Part shown: in pieces, positions 24,455 to 34,400 of the stretch | How the letters are laid out: each line of letters begins with the position of its first letter | Numbering within the stretch: position 1 is the first letter of the stretch | Assembly: GCA_027622275.1 (NCBI GenBank) | Contig: JAQBZB010000005.1 | Location: 30,422 to 94,421 of the forward strand | Direction: 5' to 3' | Length of the DNA: 64,000 nt | Source: Planctomycetota bacterium | GTDB taxonomy: Bacteria > Planctomycetota > Planctomycetia > Pirellulales > Pirellulaceae | Notes under the pieces: generated by a model | Database searches by the model: none | Seen by the model: the letters and a program-made list of their open reading frames with translations, nothing else | Told to the model about the DNA's origin: nothing | Position numbers and translations under genes: made by a program

Positions 24455-26602
24455 ATGACCGCAGGCGATTCCAATTGCAACCTGGACGAGTTGTCTCCGG
24501 CAATTCCTTCTGCCGGCGCGACGCCTGCGGATATCGCTCAGTTGGAACACGCCGAGCCCCAGAGCATGGCCTCCAGTTCTGGCGAACCACCACCGCTGCC
24601 TGAACGCAAATCCACGATCGACTCCAATGGCTCGGGCCAAACTGCGGACGCCGACACAGAACTGGTCGAGTGCGAGGACGAAGAGAACCAGGAGTACGAG
24701 GAGTACGAGGACGAAGACGAGCGAAAGAAGTGGTCGTCAAAAGGTGGTTTGCAAACGACGGAAGCCGTCTTGGGTTCCATGGTCGTGCATCTGATTGTGC
24801 TCATCAGCTTGGCGCTCTGGATGCTGCCCGACATCGTGCATGAGATCCAGACGGCGATCATCGTCGATATGAATCCCAACTCCGAAGACGTGGTGGAGCC
24901 TGTGACCTTGCAGAATCTGGAGACTTCCGCGACTTCGATCTCGGTCCTTAGCGCCACCGCGATGGGCGGCTCGGCAAGCGGACCCGGAGGAGCGATTGGT
25001 GCGCCGTCCCTTGATCAGAAATTGGTCGAACACCTCGCCTCCAACGTCTCGCAAGTATCGATTTCGCATCCGTTGGAAGGAGCACCCGCGCCGAGGCGCT
25101 TGATCGAAGCAACGCCGGACGGCGCATTGGGCGACGCTCGAGCGGTGGTTGCTGACTATGACGATGCCTTCGACCGCATTACGCAAGAGCTGCTATGGAT
25201 GCTGTCCAAGTCCAACGTGCTGGTGACTTGGTGCTTTGACCAATCGGAGAGCATGAAGGACGACCAGCAGGAGATTCGCTCGCGGATCAACCGCGTCTAC
25301 GCCGAGTTGGGTTTGGTCGGCCAATCGAATAACGAGGCGCTGACGACGGTGGTGACCAGCTATGGGCAAGGCTTTTTGAAACATACCAAACGGCCGACTG
25401 GGAGCGTCCAAGAAATCCAAGACGCGATGGACTCGGTGCCCGTCGATCCATCCGGCATGGAGATGATGTGTCAGGGCGTGGGACTGTCCATCACACAGCA
25501 TCTAAGCTACGTCAAACAAGGTGACCGGCAAATGGCGTTGATTCTCGTGACCGATGAAGCCGGCGAGCGCGAGGGGAATGTCCAACTGCTCGAACAAGCG
25601 ATCGCCGCGGCGCGAGAAGCCAAATGCCGCATCTTCATTTTGGGACGCGAGGCGGTGTTTGGTTATCCCTACGCCCACATGAAATGGCAGCACCCATACA
25701 CCGGGCACATCCACTGGCTGCCCATCGATCGCGGCCCGGAGACGGCCTTCGTCGAACAGCTGCAGACCGATGGTTTTCGCCGCCGTTACGATGCTCATCC
25801 CAGCGGCTTCGGGCCTTACGAACAGGCCCGCATGGCCCGCGAGTCCGGTGGTATCTTTTTCATGCTGCCCAGCCTTGAAACGGACCTCGTACGGGGCGAG
25901 AAGCGGCTCTACGAACTCGAGGCCATGCGGTCGTATCTCCCCAACCTGCGAGTCCGGGACGAGCAGTTGGCCGAGCGCGGGTCGAGTCTGCTGCGGAGCA
26001 TGCTTTGCAAGATCATCAACGATCTGAACCCCTACAACGACGAAGTGGCAAAAGTGATGGAAGTCCGTTATGAGTTTTCGGCCAACCCCCAGCAGTTTCT
26101 CGTCCAGGCGCGTGAGGAGCAAGCAAAGGCCAAGCTCTATCTTCGGTATCTGGTCGCCGCCGAAGAGGCGCTCGCGCAAATCGGCAAACACCGCAATCAG
26201 GAGGTGTCGCCTCGCTGGCAAGCCAACTACGATCTGATCGATGCCCAGGTGATTGCCTACATCGCTCGTACCTACGAATACGGGGCCTACCTCGAAGCAT
26301 TCATCGCCAACCCCAAAGTCGTCCCTCTGGAGAAACCGAACTTCCACCGGCTCTCGAGCTGGCACATTGACCACAGCAAAACAACTGTCAGCGGCACGCA
26401 AACCGCCGCTTACATCGAACGGGCATCCGATATGTTTCGTCGCGTGTGCGAGGAACATGCCGGCACACCGTGGGCGGCGCGAGCCGAGTGGGAACTGAGT
26501 CGCGGCTTTGGCTTTGAACTGCACGAGCGGTACTCTTATTACGGCCCCCGAGCACCGCAGCCGACTTCCAATATTCCCGATGTCCCCATTCCAAAACTCT
26601 GA
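24455..26602 (+). CDS. Membrane-anchored von Willebrand factor A domain protein
   Basis: 715 residues from ATG 24455 (a GTG one codon earlier is possible). The N-terminal 100 residues are disordered, with an acidic Glu/Asp-rich tract at about 70-92. One transmembrane segment follows (about 103-124, EAVLGSMVVHLIVLISLALW). A Ser/Gly-rich region leads to a vWA domain from about 253: VLVTWCFDQSESMKDD has a MIDAS-like DQSES at 262-266, a variant of DxSxS. VTSYGQGF, MALILVTDEAGE and CRIFILGREAVFGYPYAH complete the fold. The C-terminal 300 residues are helical (AREEQAKAKLYLRYLVAAEEALAQ). Likely a cell-envelope protein with the vWA outside the cytoplasm; no partner is identified. Confidence 0.8.
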   Translation: MTAGDSNCNLDELSPAIPSAGATPADIAQLEHAEPQSMASSSGEPPPLPERKSTIDSNGSGQTADADTELVECEDEENQEYEEYEDEDERKKWSSKGGLQTTEAVLGSMVVHLIVLISLALWMLPDIVHEIQTAIIVDMNPNSEDVVEPVTLQNLETSATSISVLSATAMGGSASGPGGAIGAPSLDQKLVEHLASNVSQVSISHPLEGAPAPRRLIEATPDGALGDARAVVADYDDAFDRITQELLWMLSKSNVLVTWCFDQSESMKDDQQEIRSRINRVYAELGLVGQSNNEALTTVVTSYGQGFLKHTKRPTGSVQEIQDAMDSVPVDPSGMEMMCQGVGLSITQHLSYVKQGDRQMALILVTDEAGEREGNVQLLEQAIAAAREAKCRIFILGREAVFGYPYAHMKWQHPYTGHIHWLPIDRGPETAFVEQLQTDGFRRRYDAHPSGFGPYEQARMARESGGIFFMLPSLETDLVRGEKRLYELEAMRSYLPNLRVRDEQLAERGSSLLRSMLCKIINDLNPYNDEVAKVMEVRYEFSANPQQFLVQAREEQAKAKLYLRYLVAAEEALAQIGKHRNQEVSPRWQANYDLIDAQVIAYIARTYEYGAYLEAFIANPKVVPLEKPNFHRLSSWHIDHSKTTVSGTQTAAYIERASDMFRRVCEEHAGTPWAARAEWELSRGFGFELHERYSYYGPRAPQPTSNIPDVPIPKL

Positions 26603-26665
26603 GTGCCCGACTTGTCCGGCGTCAACAGATGCTGCGCGTCGGTCTCGAGCAGTTCGATCAGTGAT

Positions 26666-27013
26666 TCACGCCACGCGGCTGATGGCTTCGAGCAGACGAA
26701 CATCGATCCAAATGTCGTACGGAGCCGGCATTGGATTCTCGATTCGATAGCGCGAAGCTTCGCTGTCGGGGTGATCGGCGTCGGCATCTGGCACCGGGCC
26801 GAATGGCGTTGCCGTAGTGTCCCCATCGGCACGCTCGACGGCGGCATTGACTGGTACTTGGCTCGGTCGCTCGATATCCCCCACCGTATACGCACCCAAC
26901 GACCGCGGGCTACCGGTTGCCGTGGCCGCAATCACCAAGCCCACCAATAATGCCAACACGATCCGTATCAGAGCCCAAGATTGGATTCCCCTGTCGTGAA
27001 TGACCAGTTTCAT
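26666..27013 (-). CDS. Small single-pass membrane or exported protein, unknown function
   Basis: 115 residues from the ATG at 27013, chosen because AAAGGAGAG lies immediately upstream at an ideal distance. One hydrophobic segment, LIRIVLALLVGLVIAATA (about 15-32), is followed by a 75-residue hydrophilic tail rich in Asp, Pro and Ala. No family was recognised. It converges on the vWA gene. A palindrome at 27134-27150, about 120 bases upstream, matches those before the kinase and universal stress genes, so it may belong to the same regulon. Confidence 0.65.
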   Translation of the reverse strand: MKLVIHDRGIQSWALIRIVLALLVGLVIAATATGSPRSLGAYTVGDIERPSQVPVNAAVERADGDTTATPFGPVPDADADHPDSEASRYRIENPMPAPYDIWIDVRLLEAISRVA

Positions 27014-27356
27014 GGTTCTCTCCTTTGACAGACCGCACAACAGAAATGTCTCTTGCGCAATTGTTGTCGACTCAGCTCAACGCTGTATCAGGTGCGAGAT
27101 GCTATTCGGGTCGGCGAATGTCTCTGCACAAAGTCGGGGATTCCCCGATGTGTCTCTCGCATGACGGTTTCGCCTTTGATTGGTCGCTTTGCGGATAACA
27201 TGTCTCTTCCAAGGTTGACTGGCGCGACAAACATGATCGAATGACAAACACTTCAGACAAGCCGGGTAACACGGCGTGTGTGAACCAGTTGTTTTCCGTG
27301 ACACCCCAATGACATGAATCAGCGAATCGACAGTTGATCCAGAATAGGAATGTGAT
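27014..27356. other. Intergenic region between divergent small-protein and CRTAC1 genes
   Basis: 343 bases without a credible gene. It contains the candidate operator at 27134-27150. The remainder shows no repeat or terminator; promoters for both flanking genes are expected here but no consensus could be picked. Confidence 0.6.
27134..27150. promoter_or_regulatory. Candidate operator palindrome, copy 3 (upstream of small membrane protein)
   Basis: TCGGGGATTCCCCGA (27134-27148) is a perfect 15-base palindrome around a central T, followed by TG as in copy 1. It is about 120 bases before the minus-strand small-protein start and about 210 bases before the plus-strand CRTAC1 gene. Confidence 0.45.
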
Positions 27357-29072
27357 ATGGGCGAGACGATCCGCAGCGAAACTTACTTGTGGCCGCGCAT
27401 CGGTTCGACGCTGATAATGTCCGTCGTGTGCGGCTTGGCGATTCTCGGTGCCGATATCGTACGCGGACAGTCTCCCTTCGCGTTTCGCGATGTTGGCGAC
27501 GAGACTGGTTTGTTTCCCGCCGTGGCGGACATCGCCGGGCATGGCGTTGGCTGGGGCGATGTAGATGGCGACGGCTGGCCTGATTTGTACGTGGGGACGT
27601 TTGGCGGTCATCCTTACGGATCAAAGCCGAATCAGTTGTTCCTGAACCGAGGCGGCAAATTCGAACTCGATCCGCAACCGCAGCTTCGTGTCTTGGGCCG
27701 AGCAAATGGCGCCGTGTTTGCCGACTTGGATAACGATGGTGACTTGGATTTGTACGCCACGAATCACGCCATCGACGGCCAGTCGCACGGCCAGCCGCAC
27801 TACGGGGAACCGAATCACTTGTTTCGAAACGAAGGCGGCGGCAAGTTCACCGATGTGTCGGCCGAAAGCGGCACGTGTCCCGCCGGCATTGCCGCCCGCA
27901 GCGTCGCTGCGGTGGATTATGACGGTGATGGGCTGCTCGATTTGTTTGTGGGCGAGTGTTTCTTTCAAGGCGGCCAAAGCCGCACGCGGCTCTACCGCAA
28001 TCGCGGCGCGTTGAAGTTTGAGAACGTGACGCAGGCGATCGGGTTGCCTGAAACTCTCACCGGGTTCGGCGTGGCGGCAGGCGATGTGAACGGTGATGGC
28101 TGGCCCGATCTCTTGGCGGGCGGGCGGCATCACGGCAACCGGTTGTTCGTCAACGATCGGCATGGGCAGTTTCGCGAAGTCCCCAAGTCACACGCCGATT
28201 TCGTCTTCGAGTACAAGGACACGCCGGACGATACCGCTTGCGGCGTCTGTTTCGGCGACGTGAACCGCGACGGCCGGGCTGATATCGTCATCGGTTCGCA
28301 TTTCGATCGGCCTTGGTGGACGGGTGGCGTAGCCGTAAGGCTTTACCTCAATCGCGGCGACAGCGACGGCTGGCCGCGATTCGAGAATGTCACCGAGCGT
28401 GCCGGGCTGACGCCGCTGCCGATGAAATCGCCCCATGTCGAAGTGCAAGATTTCGACAACGACGGTTGGCCTGACATCTACACCAGCATCGTCAAATTCC
28501 GCGGCGAGGAAGCGCACCCGGTGATCTTCCGCAACCTTGGCAAGAAGGACGCGATGCCGCAATTCAAAGAGTTCGCGTTAGCCGTGAACGACTTTCCGAC
28601 GGCCGAGGACCGCGCGATGGAATCCGTAGGACCGTTCTTCGAGAAGATGGAGCGCGAGCACAAGATTGTTTATACCGCTCCCGGCCCGAGCTGCGACTTT
28701 GACCGCGACGGACGGCTCGATCTATTCTTGGGGAACTGGTGGGTCAAGCAGCGATCGTTGTTGTTGAAAAACGAATCGCAGTCCGGCAACTGGCTACAAG
28801 TCACCGTAGCGGGCGGGGATGGCGTGAATCGCAACGGCATCGGATCGGTCGTGCAAGTTTATCCGTCGGGCAAGCTCGGTCAGCCCGATGCGCTGTGGTG
28901 CGCTCGCGAGATCGCCGTCGGATATGGCTATGCCTCCGGGCAAGAAGCGATCGCCCATCTTGGACTCGGGACGATGGACACCTGCGATATCATGGTCGTC
29001 TTGCCGCACGGCAAAGGGCGAACCGAGCGAACGGGAGTCGAAGCCAACCAACGTGTCACCATTGAACGCTAA
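27357..29072 (+). CDS. CRTAC1-family FG-GAP/ASPIC-UnbV exported protein
   Basis: 571 residues with an N-terminal hydrophobic signal segment (LIMSVVCGLAILGADIV). Calcium-binding FG-GAP/VCBS repeats are plain: WGDVDGDGWPDLYVG, FADLDNDGDLDLYATN, AVDYDGDGLLDLFVG, AGDVNGDGWPDLLAG, FGDVNRDGRADIVIG, VQDFDNDGWPDIYTS and CDFDRDGRLDLFLGN, a seven-bladed propeller. The C-terminus, WLQVTVAGGDGVNRNGIGS, is the ASPIC/UnbV module. Likely exported. Role unknown; this class is common in planctomycetes. Only 21 bases separate it from the next exported propeller gene. Confidence 0.9.
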   Translation: MGETIRSETYLWPRIGSTLIMSVVCGLAILGADIVRGQSPFAFRDVGDETGLFPAVADIAGHGVGWGDVDGDGWPDLYVGTFGGHPYGSKPNQLFLNRGGKFELDPQPQLRVLGRANGAVFADLDNDGDLDLYATNHAIDGQSHGQPHYGEPNHLFRNEGGGKFTDVSAESGTCPAGIAARSVAAVDYDGDGLLDLFVGECFFQGGQSRTRLYRNRGALKFENVTQAIGLPETLTGFGVAAGDVNGDGWPDLLAGGRHHGNRLFVNDRHGQFREVPKSHADFVFEYKDTPDDTACGVCFGDVNRDGRADIVIGSHFDRPWWTGGVAVRLYLNRGDSDGWPRFENVTERAGLTPLPMKSPHVEVQDFDNDGWPDIYTSIVKFRGEEAHPVIFRNLGKKDAMPQFKEFALAVNDFPTAEDRAMESVGPFFEKMEREHKIVYTAPGPSCDFDRDGRLDLFLGNWWVKQRSLLLKNESQSGNWLQVTVAGGDGVNRNGIGSVVQVYPSGKLGQPDALWCAREIAVGYGYASGQEAIAHLGLGTMDTCDIMVVLPHGKGRTERTGVEANQRVTIER

Positions 29073-29093
29073 ACAAACCAAAGGAACTTGAAC

Positions 29094-30398
29094 ATGAAAC
29101 TCCAACACCAACTGATGCTTGTCTTGATGGCGATGGCAACTGCCGCCACCGCCGCCGACCCGATGCCCAGCAAGTGGATCGACTCCACCGCCTACGTCAT
29201 CCCCAAAGAGACCGCGACCGAAGGCGAAGGCTATTTCGCGATCATCGAAGGCCACAACGGCCGTCTCTACGTCGGCACGCACGCCAACTCGGTCAACTCG
29301 TGGCTGGTCGAATTCGATCCAGCCGCCGAGAAGATGAATATCGTTGTCGACGCTCACAAGGCCATCGGTACGGATCTGAAGGGATTCGGCTCGCAATCGA
29401 AGATTCACACGCGGAACAACACGGGCAAGCTCACCGGCAAGATCTACTTCGGCACAAAACAGGGATATCCGTCCGCCGAAGAGAAGCGCGAAGATTACCC
29501 CGGCGGCTATCCGATGGTCTACGATCCGAAAACCGGCGAGACCAAGGTCTATCCGATTCCCGTGCCGCATCACGGAATCAACAGCATCACGCCTGACGAA
29601 GCGCGTGGCGTGGCGTACATCTCGACGTGTTCCGATCATCGCCCCGGTCCCGGCGAGAACTCGATCTTCTTGAGTCTCGATTTGAAGACCGGCAAGTACC
29701 GCGAGCTGATGGACACGGAGCATTTCTACGGCTTCATCGTCGTCGATCACTTGGGCCGGGCGTATCATCCGATTCTCGGCGGCGACATCGCGCGCTACGA
29801 TCCAAGCAGCGACAAGCTTGAACGGCTCAAACAAACGATCGATGGACAGCCGCCGACGGAAGCAAGCAGGCTGGCACTGACCCCGAATCCCGATCCGATC
29901 AACTGGGACATCTCTCCCGACGGCAAAACCCTGTACGCTCAACCTATGAGCAGCAACCAACTGTTCGCATACGACCTGACCGCTGAAGGCGACACGCTGC
30001 CGTGTCGCGCGTTGGGCACCTTGATTCCCGGTGGCAAGAACACCGACTGCCGCGCGATGTGTGTGGGTCCGTCGGGCGCGGCATGGTGCGCGATTACCGA
30101 GAGCGTGGAAGGGATCAGCGTATTGCACCTGGTTCGCTATCGGCCCGGCGATAAAGCGCCGGTCGACCTCGGTGCCGTCGCGGTGCGCAACCCGGACTTC
30201 ACGGAGTTCACTGACAAAGATGGCAAGCCGCTCCCGTTCCATGGCGGTTTCACCAAGCTGGAGAACGGCAAGACCATTACGCGATACGTCATTCTTGGTG
30301 TCTGCGAGAGCAAGGACGGCAACGTCAACATTCTGGCGCTGCACCCCTACAGCGTGTTGCAGGTCCGAGCGGCCGACATTTCGGCGGCTGGATCGTAA
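29094..30398 (+). CDS. Exported beta-propeller protein
   Basis: 434 residues from ATG 29094, with AAAGGA at 29079-29084; an in-frame TTG two codons earlier is unlikely. A signal peptide (LMLVLMAMATAATAADP) is followed by repeated propeller strands: GRLYVGTHANSVNSWLVEFDP, KIYFGTKQG, MVYDPKTGETKVYPIP, GVAYISTCSDHR, IFLSLDLKTGKYREL, AYHPILGGDIARYDP, LFAYDLTA and WDISPDGKTLYAQ. This is a quinoprotein or SMP-30-like seven- or eight-bladed fold. No cofactor residues were identified. Probably co-transcribed with the CRTAC1 gene. Confidence 0.8.
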   Translation: MKLQHQLMLVLMAMATAATAADPMPSKWIDSTAYVIPKETATEGEGYFAIIEGHNGRLYVGTHANSVNSWLVEFDPAAEKMNIVVDAHKAIGTDLKGFGSQSKIHTRNNTGKLTGKIYFGTKQGYPSAEEKREDYPGGYPMVYDPKTGETKVYPIPVPHHGINSITPDEARGVAYISTCSDHRPGPGENSIFLSLDLKTGKYRELMDTEHFYGFIVVDHLGRAYHPILGGDIARYDPSSDKLERLKQTIDGQPPTEASRLALTPNPDPINWDISPDGKTLYAQPMSSNQLFAYDLTAEGDTLPCRALGTLIPGGKNTDCRAMCVGPSGAAWCAITESVEGISVLHLVRYRPGDKAPVDLGAVAVRNPDFTEFTDKDGKPLPFHGGFTKLENGKTITRYVILGVCESKDGNVNILALHPYSVLQVRAADISAAGS

Positions 30399-30457
30399 AC
30401 ATTTTTTGGTTTAACCAACTTGATTTTCGGTTCCGACGCCGAAGTGGCGATTGCGAG

Positions 30458-30883
30458 CTAACTCGTTTGCGAGATGTGTTCGGCGATCCAGGCTTCGAGT
30501 TCGGCGAAGTCCACTGCCGGTAGTTCCGCCAGATCGGGACGCAGTTTCTGGGCACCGCCGAGATAGACGTGCGTGATCTCGCACTGCGTCTTCTCGGTGT
30601 TCCAGTGAACCAGAATCCGAATGCACTTCTGAAGCGAACCGGGAACATTCAGCTCATACGAGCAGAGCAGCGGCACGTCGCGCCAGCCGAGTTGCCTGGC
30701 GGCAAGGGCGGGGAATTCGGCGTCGAGATCGCGGGTCAAGGTGAAGGTCGCGCTGGCCACGTCTTCGGAATCGATCTCGTTGAAGCGGATCATCAGCGCC
30801 AGCAGCTTCTGAGTCTCCTTCAAGATCGCTTCGCGCGAATTCGCTTCCACCGTCGTCGCACCTCGAACACCGCGGCAAACCAT
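30458..30883 (-). CDS. aroH: Monofunctional chorismate mutase, AroH type
   Basis: 141 residues; ATG 30883 has GGGAGGAAG upstream. [17 protein letters not shown] opens the protein, with Arg7 in the same place as the Bacillus subtilis AroH active-site Arg7. [17 protein letters not shown] supplies Cys74 and Glu77, [10 protein letters not shown] supplies Arg89, and [15 protein letters not shown] supplies Tyr107. With a one-residue offset these equal Cys75, Glu78, Arg90 and Tyr108 of B. subtilis AroH. It converts chorismate to prephenate for Phe/Tyr synthesis, as a cytoplasmic trimer. Neighbours are not aromatic-pathway genes. Confidence 0.92.
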   Translation of the reverse strand: MVCRGVRGATTVEANSREAILKETQKLLALMIRFNEIDSEDVASATFTLTRDLDAEFPALAARQLGWRDVPLLCSYELNVPGSLQKCIRILVHWNTEKTQCEITHVYLGGAQKLRPDLAELPAVDFAELEAWIAEHISQTS

Positions 30884-30967
30884 TCTCGAACTTCCTCCCG
30901 CAAGGCCACGATAATACAGCAGACTTAAACTTACCGTCCCGATGCAGTGTCGGATAGACTGCCGCGA

Positions 30968-31393
30968 CTAGCTGCCGCCGATGCGGCACCTCGTCCAACG
31001 ACACAAGCCCTCCGCGTCTGGCAGGATGATCGGCGACATCACGATTTCATCGGGCTTCGCGTATCGATAAGTGTGGGCTCGCCGCATTTCGCCAGCCAAC
31101 GTGCGGCAGGCCACGATCTCGCGGACGTAGAGATTCTCATCGCCCTGGCCGTACCCTTCGATCTCGTCCAGCACGGCGAGCGTCGCGTCCAGGTCCGCTT
31201 CCGCGATGTGCCATAACTCGCCCAAGATCAAGTCTTCGCCGGCAAGCAGCGCGGGGTAGTCGCCCAAATCGCGCAACTGGCCGCGGATCATGCACCATTC
31301 GATTTGCGACGGCTGGCGAGGCCAACATCGCGCTCGCTCTTCGCCGCGCTGGAGGGTTCCGTAGACAAAGATCGCCTCGACCCTTTGGGACAT
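30968..31393 (-). CDS. Gamma-glutamylcyclotransferase-like (GGCT/AIG2) protein
   Basis: 141 residues from ATG 31393; ATG 31399 is also possible, but GGAG at 31403-31406 is nine bases from 31393. FVYGTLQRGEERA carries the YGTL substrate loop. GDYPALLAGEDLILGELW and LDEIEGYG, with a Glu in the catalytic position, follow, then YVREIV and AHTYRY. The family releases 5-oxoproline from gamma-glutamyl peptides or amines. It starts within 20 bases of the helicase stop, so co-transcription with the helicase is likely. Confidence 0.85.
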   Translation of the reverse strand: MSQRVEAIFVYGTLQRGEERARCWPRQPSQIEWCMIRGQLRDLGDYPALLAGEDLILGELWHIAEADLDATLAVLDEIEGYGQGDENLYVREIVACRTLAGEMRRAHTYRYAKPDEIVMSPIILPDAEGLCRWTRCRIGGS

Positions 31394-31411
31394 AGACATG
31401 AACTCCAAGAA

Positions 31412-34400
31412 TCACGCCACTCGAACAACCAGGCCGCGACCGACGAACACGAGCCTCGCGATCACTTGCTCGGCCGTCAATCCCGACATGCGACAGACCG
31501 CGTCGCGATACGATTCCAGCTGCGGGCGATAATACTCGCGTTTCTTGTTCACGGCTTCATCATCTTCGGCGAGATCGGTCTTAAAGTCGAGGATGTCGGC
31601 GGCGACAAGCTGTTGCCCGGCATAGATCCACACAATGCGGTCGATGCTTCCGCTGAGCAACTGGCTGTCGTTGCGGACGGCAAACGTCCGTTCGTTTTCG
31701 ACGACAAGATGCGGCTTGCCGCTCGAAAGTGCGTCGCAGACCGAATTGCAAAACCCGAGCTTTGCCGGCGCGTCGTAAGCTGCTTGCGATAACGCGCCCG
31801 CGACGTCAGGTTGCTGAAGCATTGCGTGGAACGCCGCCAACTCGCGCTCGATATCCAAGGGCGACGCCTCGCTACGCCTAAGTTCAACAGCAACTTGCCG
31901 CAGCATTTGCTCGTCCGGCAGCTCCTTGTCGCTCCACTTTACCAGCTCGAACCAAGCATGGATCAGTGTGCCGCGAGCCAGGGCCGACGATTGCCGAGGC
32001 TGTAACAGCTCGGCCATGTTTACCCGAGTGCCGCCTTCGAAACTGGAGGGGCTCTGCCGGTCGAGCCCGCGCCGGCGATGCTTCGTGGTCTTGGCGAGCC
32101 GGACTTTCGCGGGCAACGGCTCGCGAGTCGCGGTTGTCGCTGGCGCTTTGTGTGCGGCGCGCTCGAACCAATCACTTTCTCCGCACTCGTACAACAACGC
32201 GCCCGGCGGTGCGGGACCACCGCCGCGCAACGCCGACCGCAGCAAGCCCGCCGGCGTCAGCGGCATGAGCTTCTCATTCTGCTTCGAGGGAGCGATGACA
32301 ATGTGCAACGCGTGGACGGCCCGCGTTAATGCCACATACAACACACAGAGCGACTCGGTGACCGTGCGGTCCGTCGCATCCTCGAACATCTGCTGAAACC
32401 TTCGCGGCAGAAGCCGTTGGATATCGGCGTTGACGTATCGGCAAAGCCGATCCGGAGGGCTGACCGGAGTCTTGCGGTGTACGACGAACGAATCTGGCGA
32501 GCCGATCAAGTGGCCGTCCAGTTCCGGAAGGACGACGACGTCGAACTCGAGTCCCTTCGCCTGATGGATCGTCATGACTCGCACCTGCGCGCTCGTTGGG
32601 TCGGCGACTCGCTGCTGCTCGACGAATTGCACAAAGTCATCAACACGATTGGTCGCCCGCTGCTGATAGGCGAAGGCGAGTTCCACAAGTTGTCCAAGCC
32701 GGCTTCGTTCTCGGGACGTGCAATGTGGCAACAGTAACTCGGTCCACGCTGCCACCGTCGGCCCATAACCCTGCTCGACCAACGCACGCCGAGCTTGATG
32801 GCTCAGTCGAACACAGCTCTTGTCATCGCCGTATTCGGTGAACCCAACACGTTCCCCAAGTGGGCTCGTGGCGACATGAAACCTCGCGACGGTGTCGCCA
32901 GGATGATCCGCTAGTTGCACCAGTGACATCACGAGAAGCACCGCAGCCGAATCCGTCAGCGGATTGCCTCCCTCTTCACTCGCCGATACGCCGTGCTCTC
33001 GCAACAGCCCGATCAAACGGCCCACGGTCTCGTTGCGCCGCACGAGAACGCCGACCGTGTGGTGCGGCGAGCGGCCCGCGAACTCGGCAACTCGTTGCGC
33101 AGTAAAGTCGAGTAAGGAGTCGCTGTCGGGCGCGGTCTCCATCGCGACATAGCCCGGCAAGTCACCGCGCTTTGTCGTGTGCCGCTCGAATTGCTGACAC
33201 CACTTTCGCACCGCGTCTTCCGCCCGCCCGAGGTTGGTGTGCTGGAGGGCGTTCGTAAACACTTCATTAACGGTTTCGATCACTGGTTCGGACGAGCGAA
33301 AGCTCGCGTTTAAGCCAGTTTCATGCAGCCCCGTCAACTCCGAACGGATGGCATCAAAGATCTCCGCGACGCCGCCTCGCCAACCATAAATCGCTTGCTT
33401 GGTGTCGCCGACACAGAAGAAGGAGTCGTCCCTCTCGTCGCTGGTGACGCGTTTGGCGAACGGACGGAGTACTTCCCACTGAGCGGGCGCTGTATCCTGA
33501 AATTCGTCGAGCAATAAGTGATGGACATGGGCGTCGAGCCGATACGACATTTGGCGATAGGTGCCACTCGGCTCACTCGAAGCTTCGCGCAGCGAGCGGG
33601 CCAAGAATCGTGTGATGTCATCGAAGCGGTTCGCGTGTTGCTCGCGTTTCAGCATGGAGTATTCGGCATCGAACTTCTTCAGCAGCTCGTACGAACCTTC
33701 GGTCTGCATGGCGATCCGGCGAAGCAGGAGCGAGCGGGCATGCGTCAGCAATCGCTTGTAAACCGTTATCGCCTCTTCCGGAATCGGCTTTTTATAGTAA
33801 GTCACTTCGTCGGCGAGGATCTTCGCGGAAAGACCGTTCGCAATGAATTTCTCCCACTCGCCGACTAATCCTTGCGCGTAGTCGTCGTTTCGCGCCTTCT
33901 CGAACCGCTTGTCCGGCATGGGGATCGTCCGCAGGTCCTCTAGCAGCAGCACAAGCTCGTCGTCGTCAAGTGGTTTCTCGTATTTCAGCGCGTGCCAAGC
34001 GTCCGGTCCCGTCTCCTGGAACAAACTCTCTAGATCGTTCACCGTCGTTCGAATCAGCTGCCCGACGGTGCGACTTGCTTCACCCTTCGTCAACAAATGC
34101 GTCAGCGTGAGCAGTTCGTTCGTTTCTTGGCCGTGAATCACCGCCTCGATCGCCTGGTCTCGAATCGCGGCATCCTGGAGTTGGTCAACGATCTGCCAAG
34201 CTGGGGACAGGCCCACCTCGAGGCTCACGCTCCGAGCCATTTGTCCAAAGAAACTGTCGAGCGTGCTTACCTGCAACCGATGCAAGCTGCGGAGCAAGCC
34301 GACCAATTGCTGGCGACATCGCTCGCAGGTGAGAGATGGATCGGCGATGAATGTGCCGAGTTGTTCACACGCCTTCGGATCGCTAGCCGCTTCCGACAGC

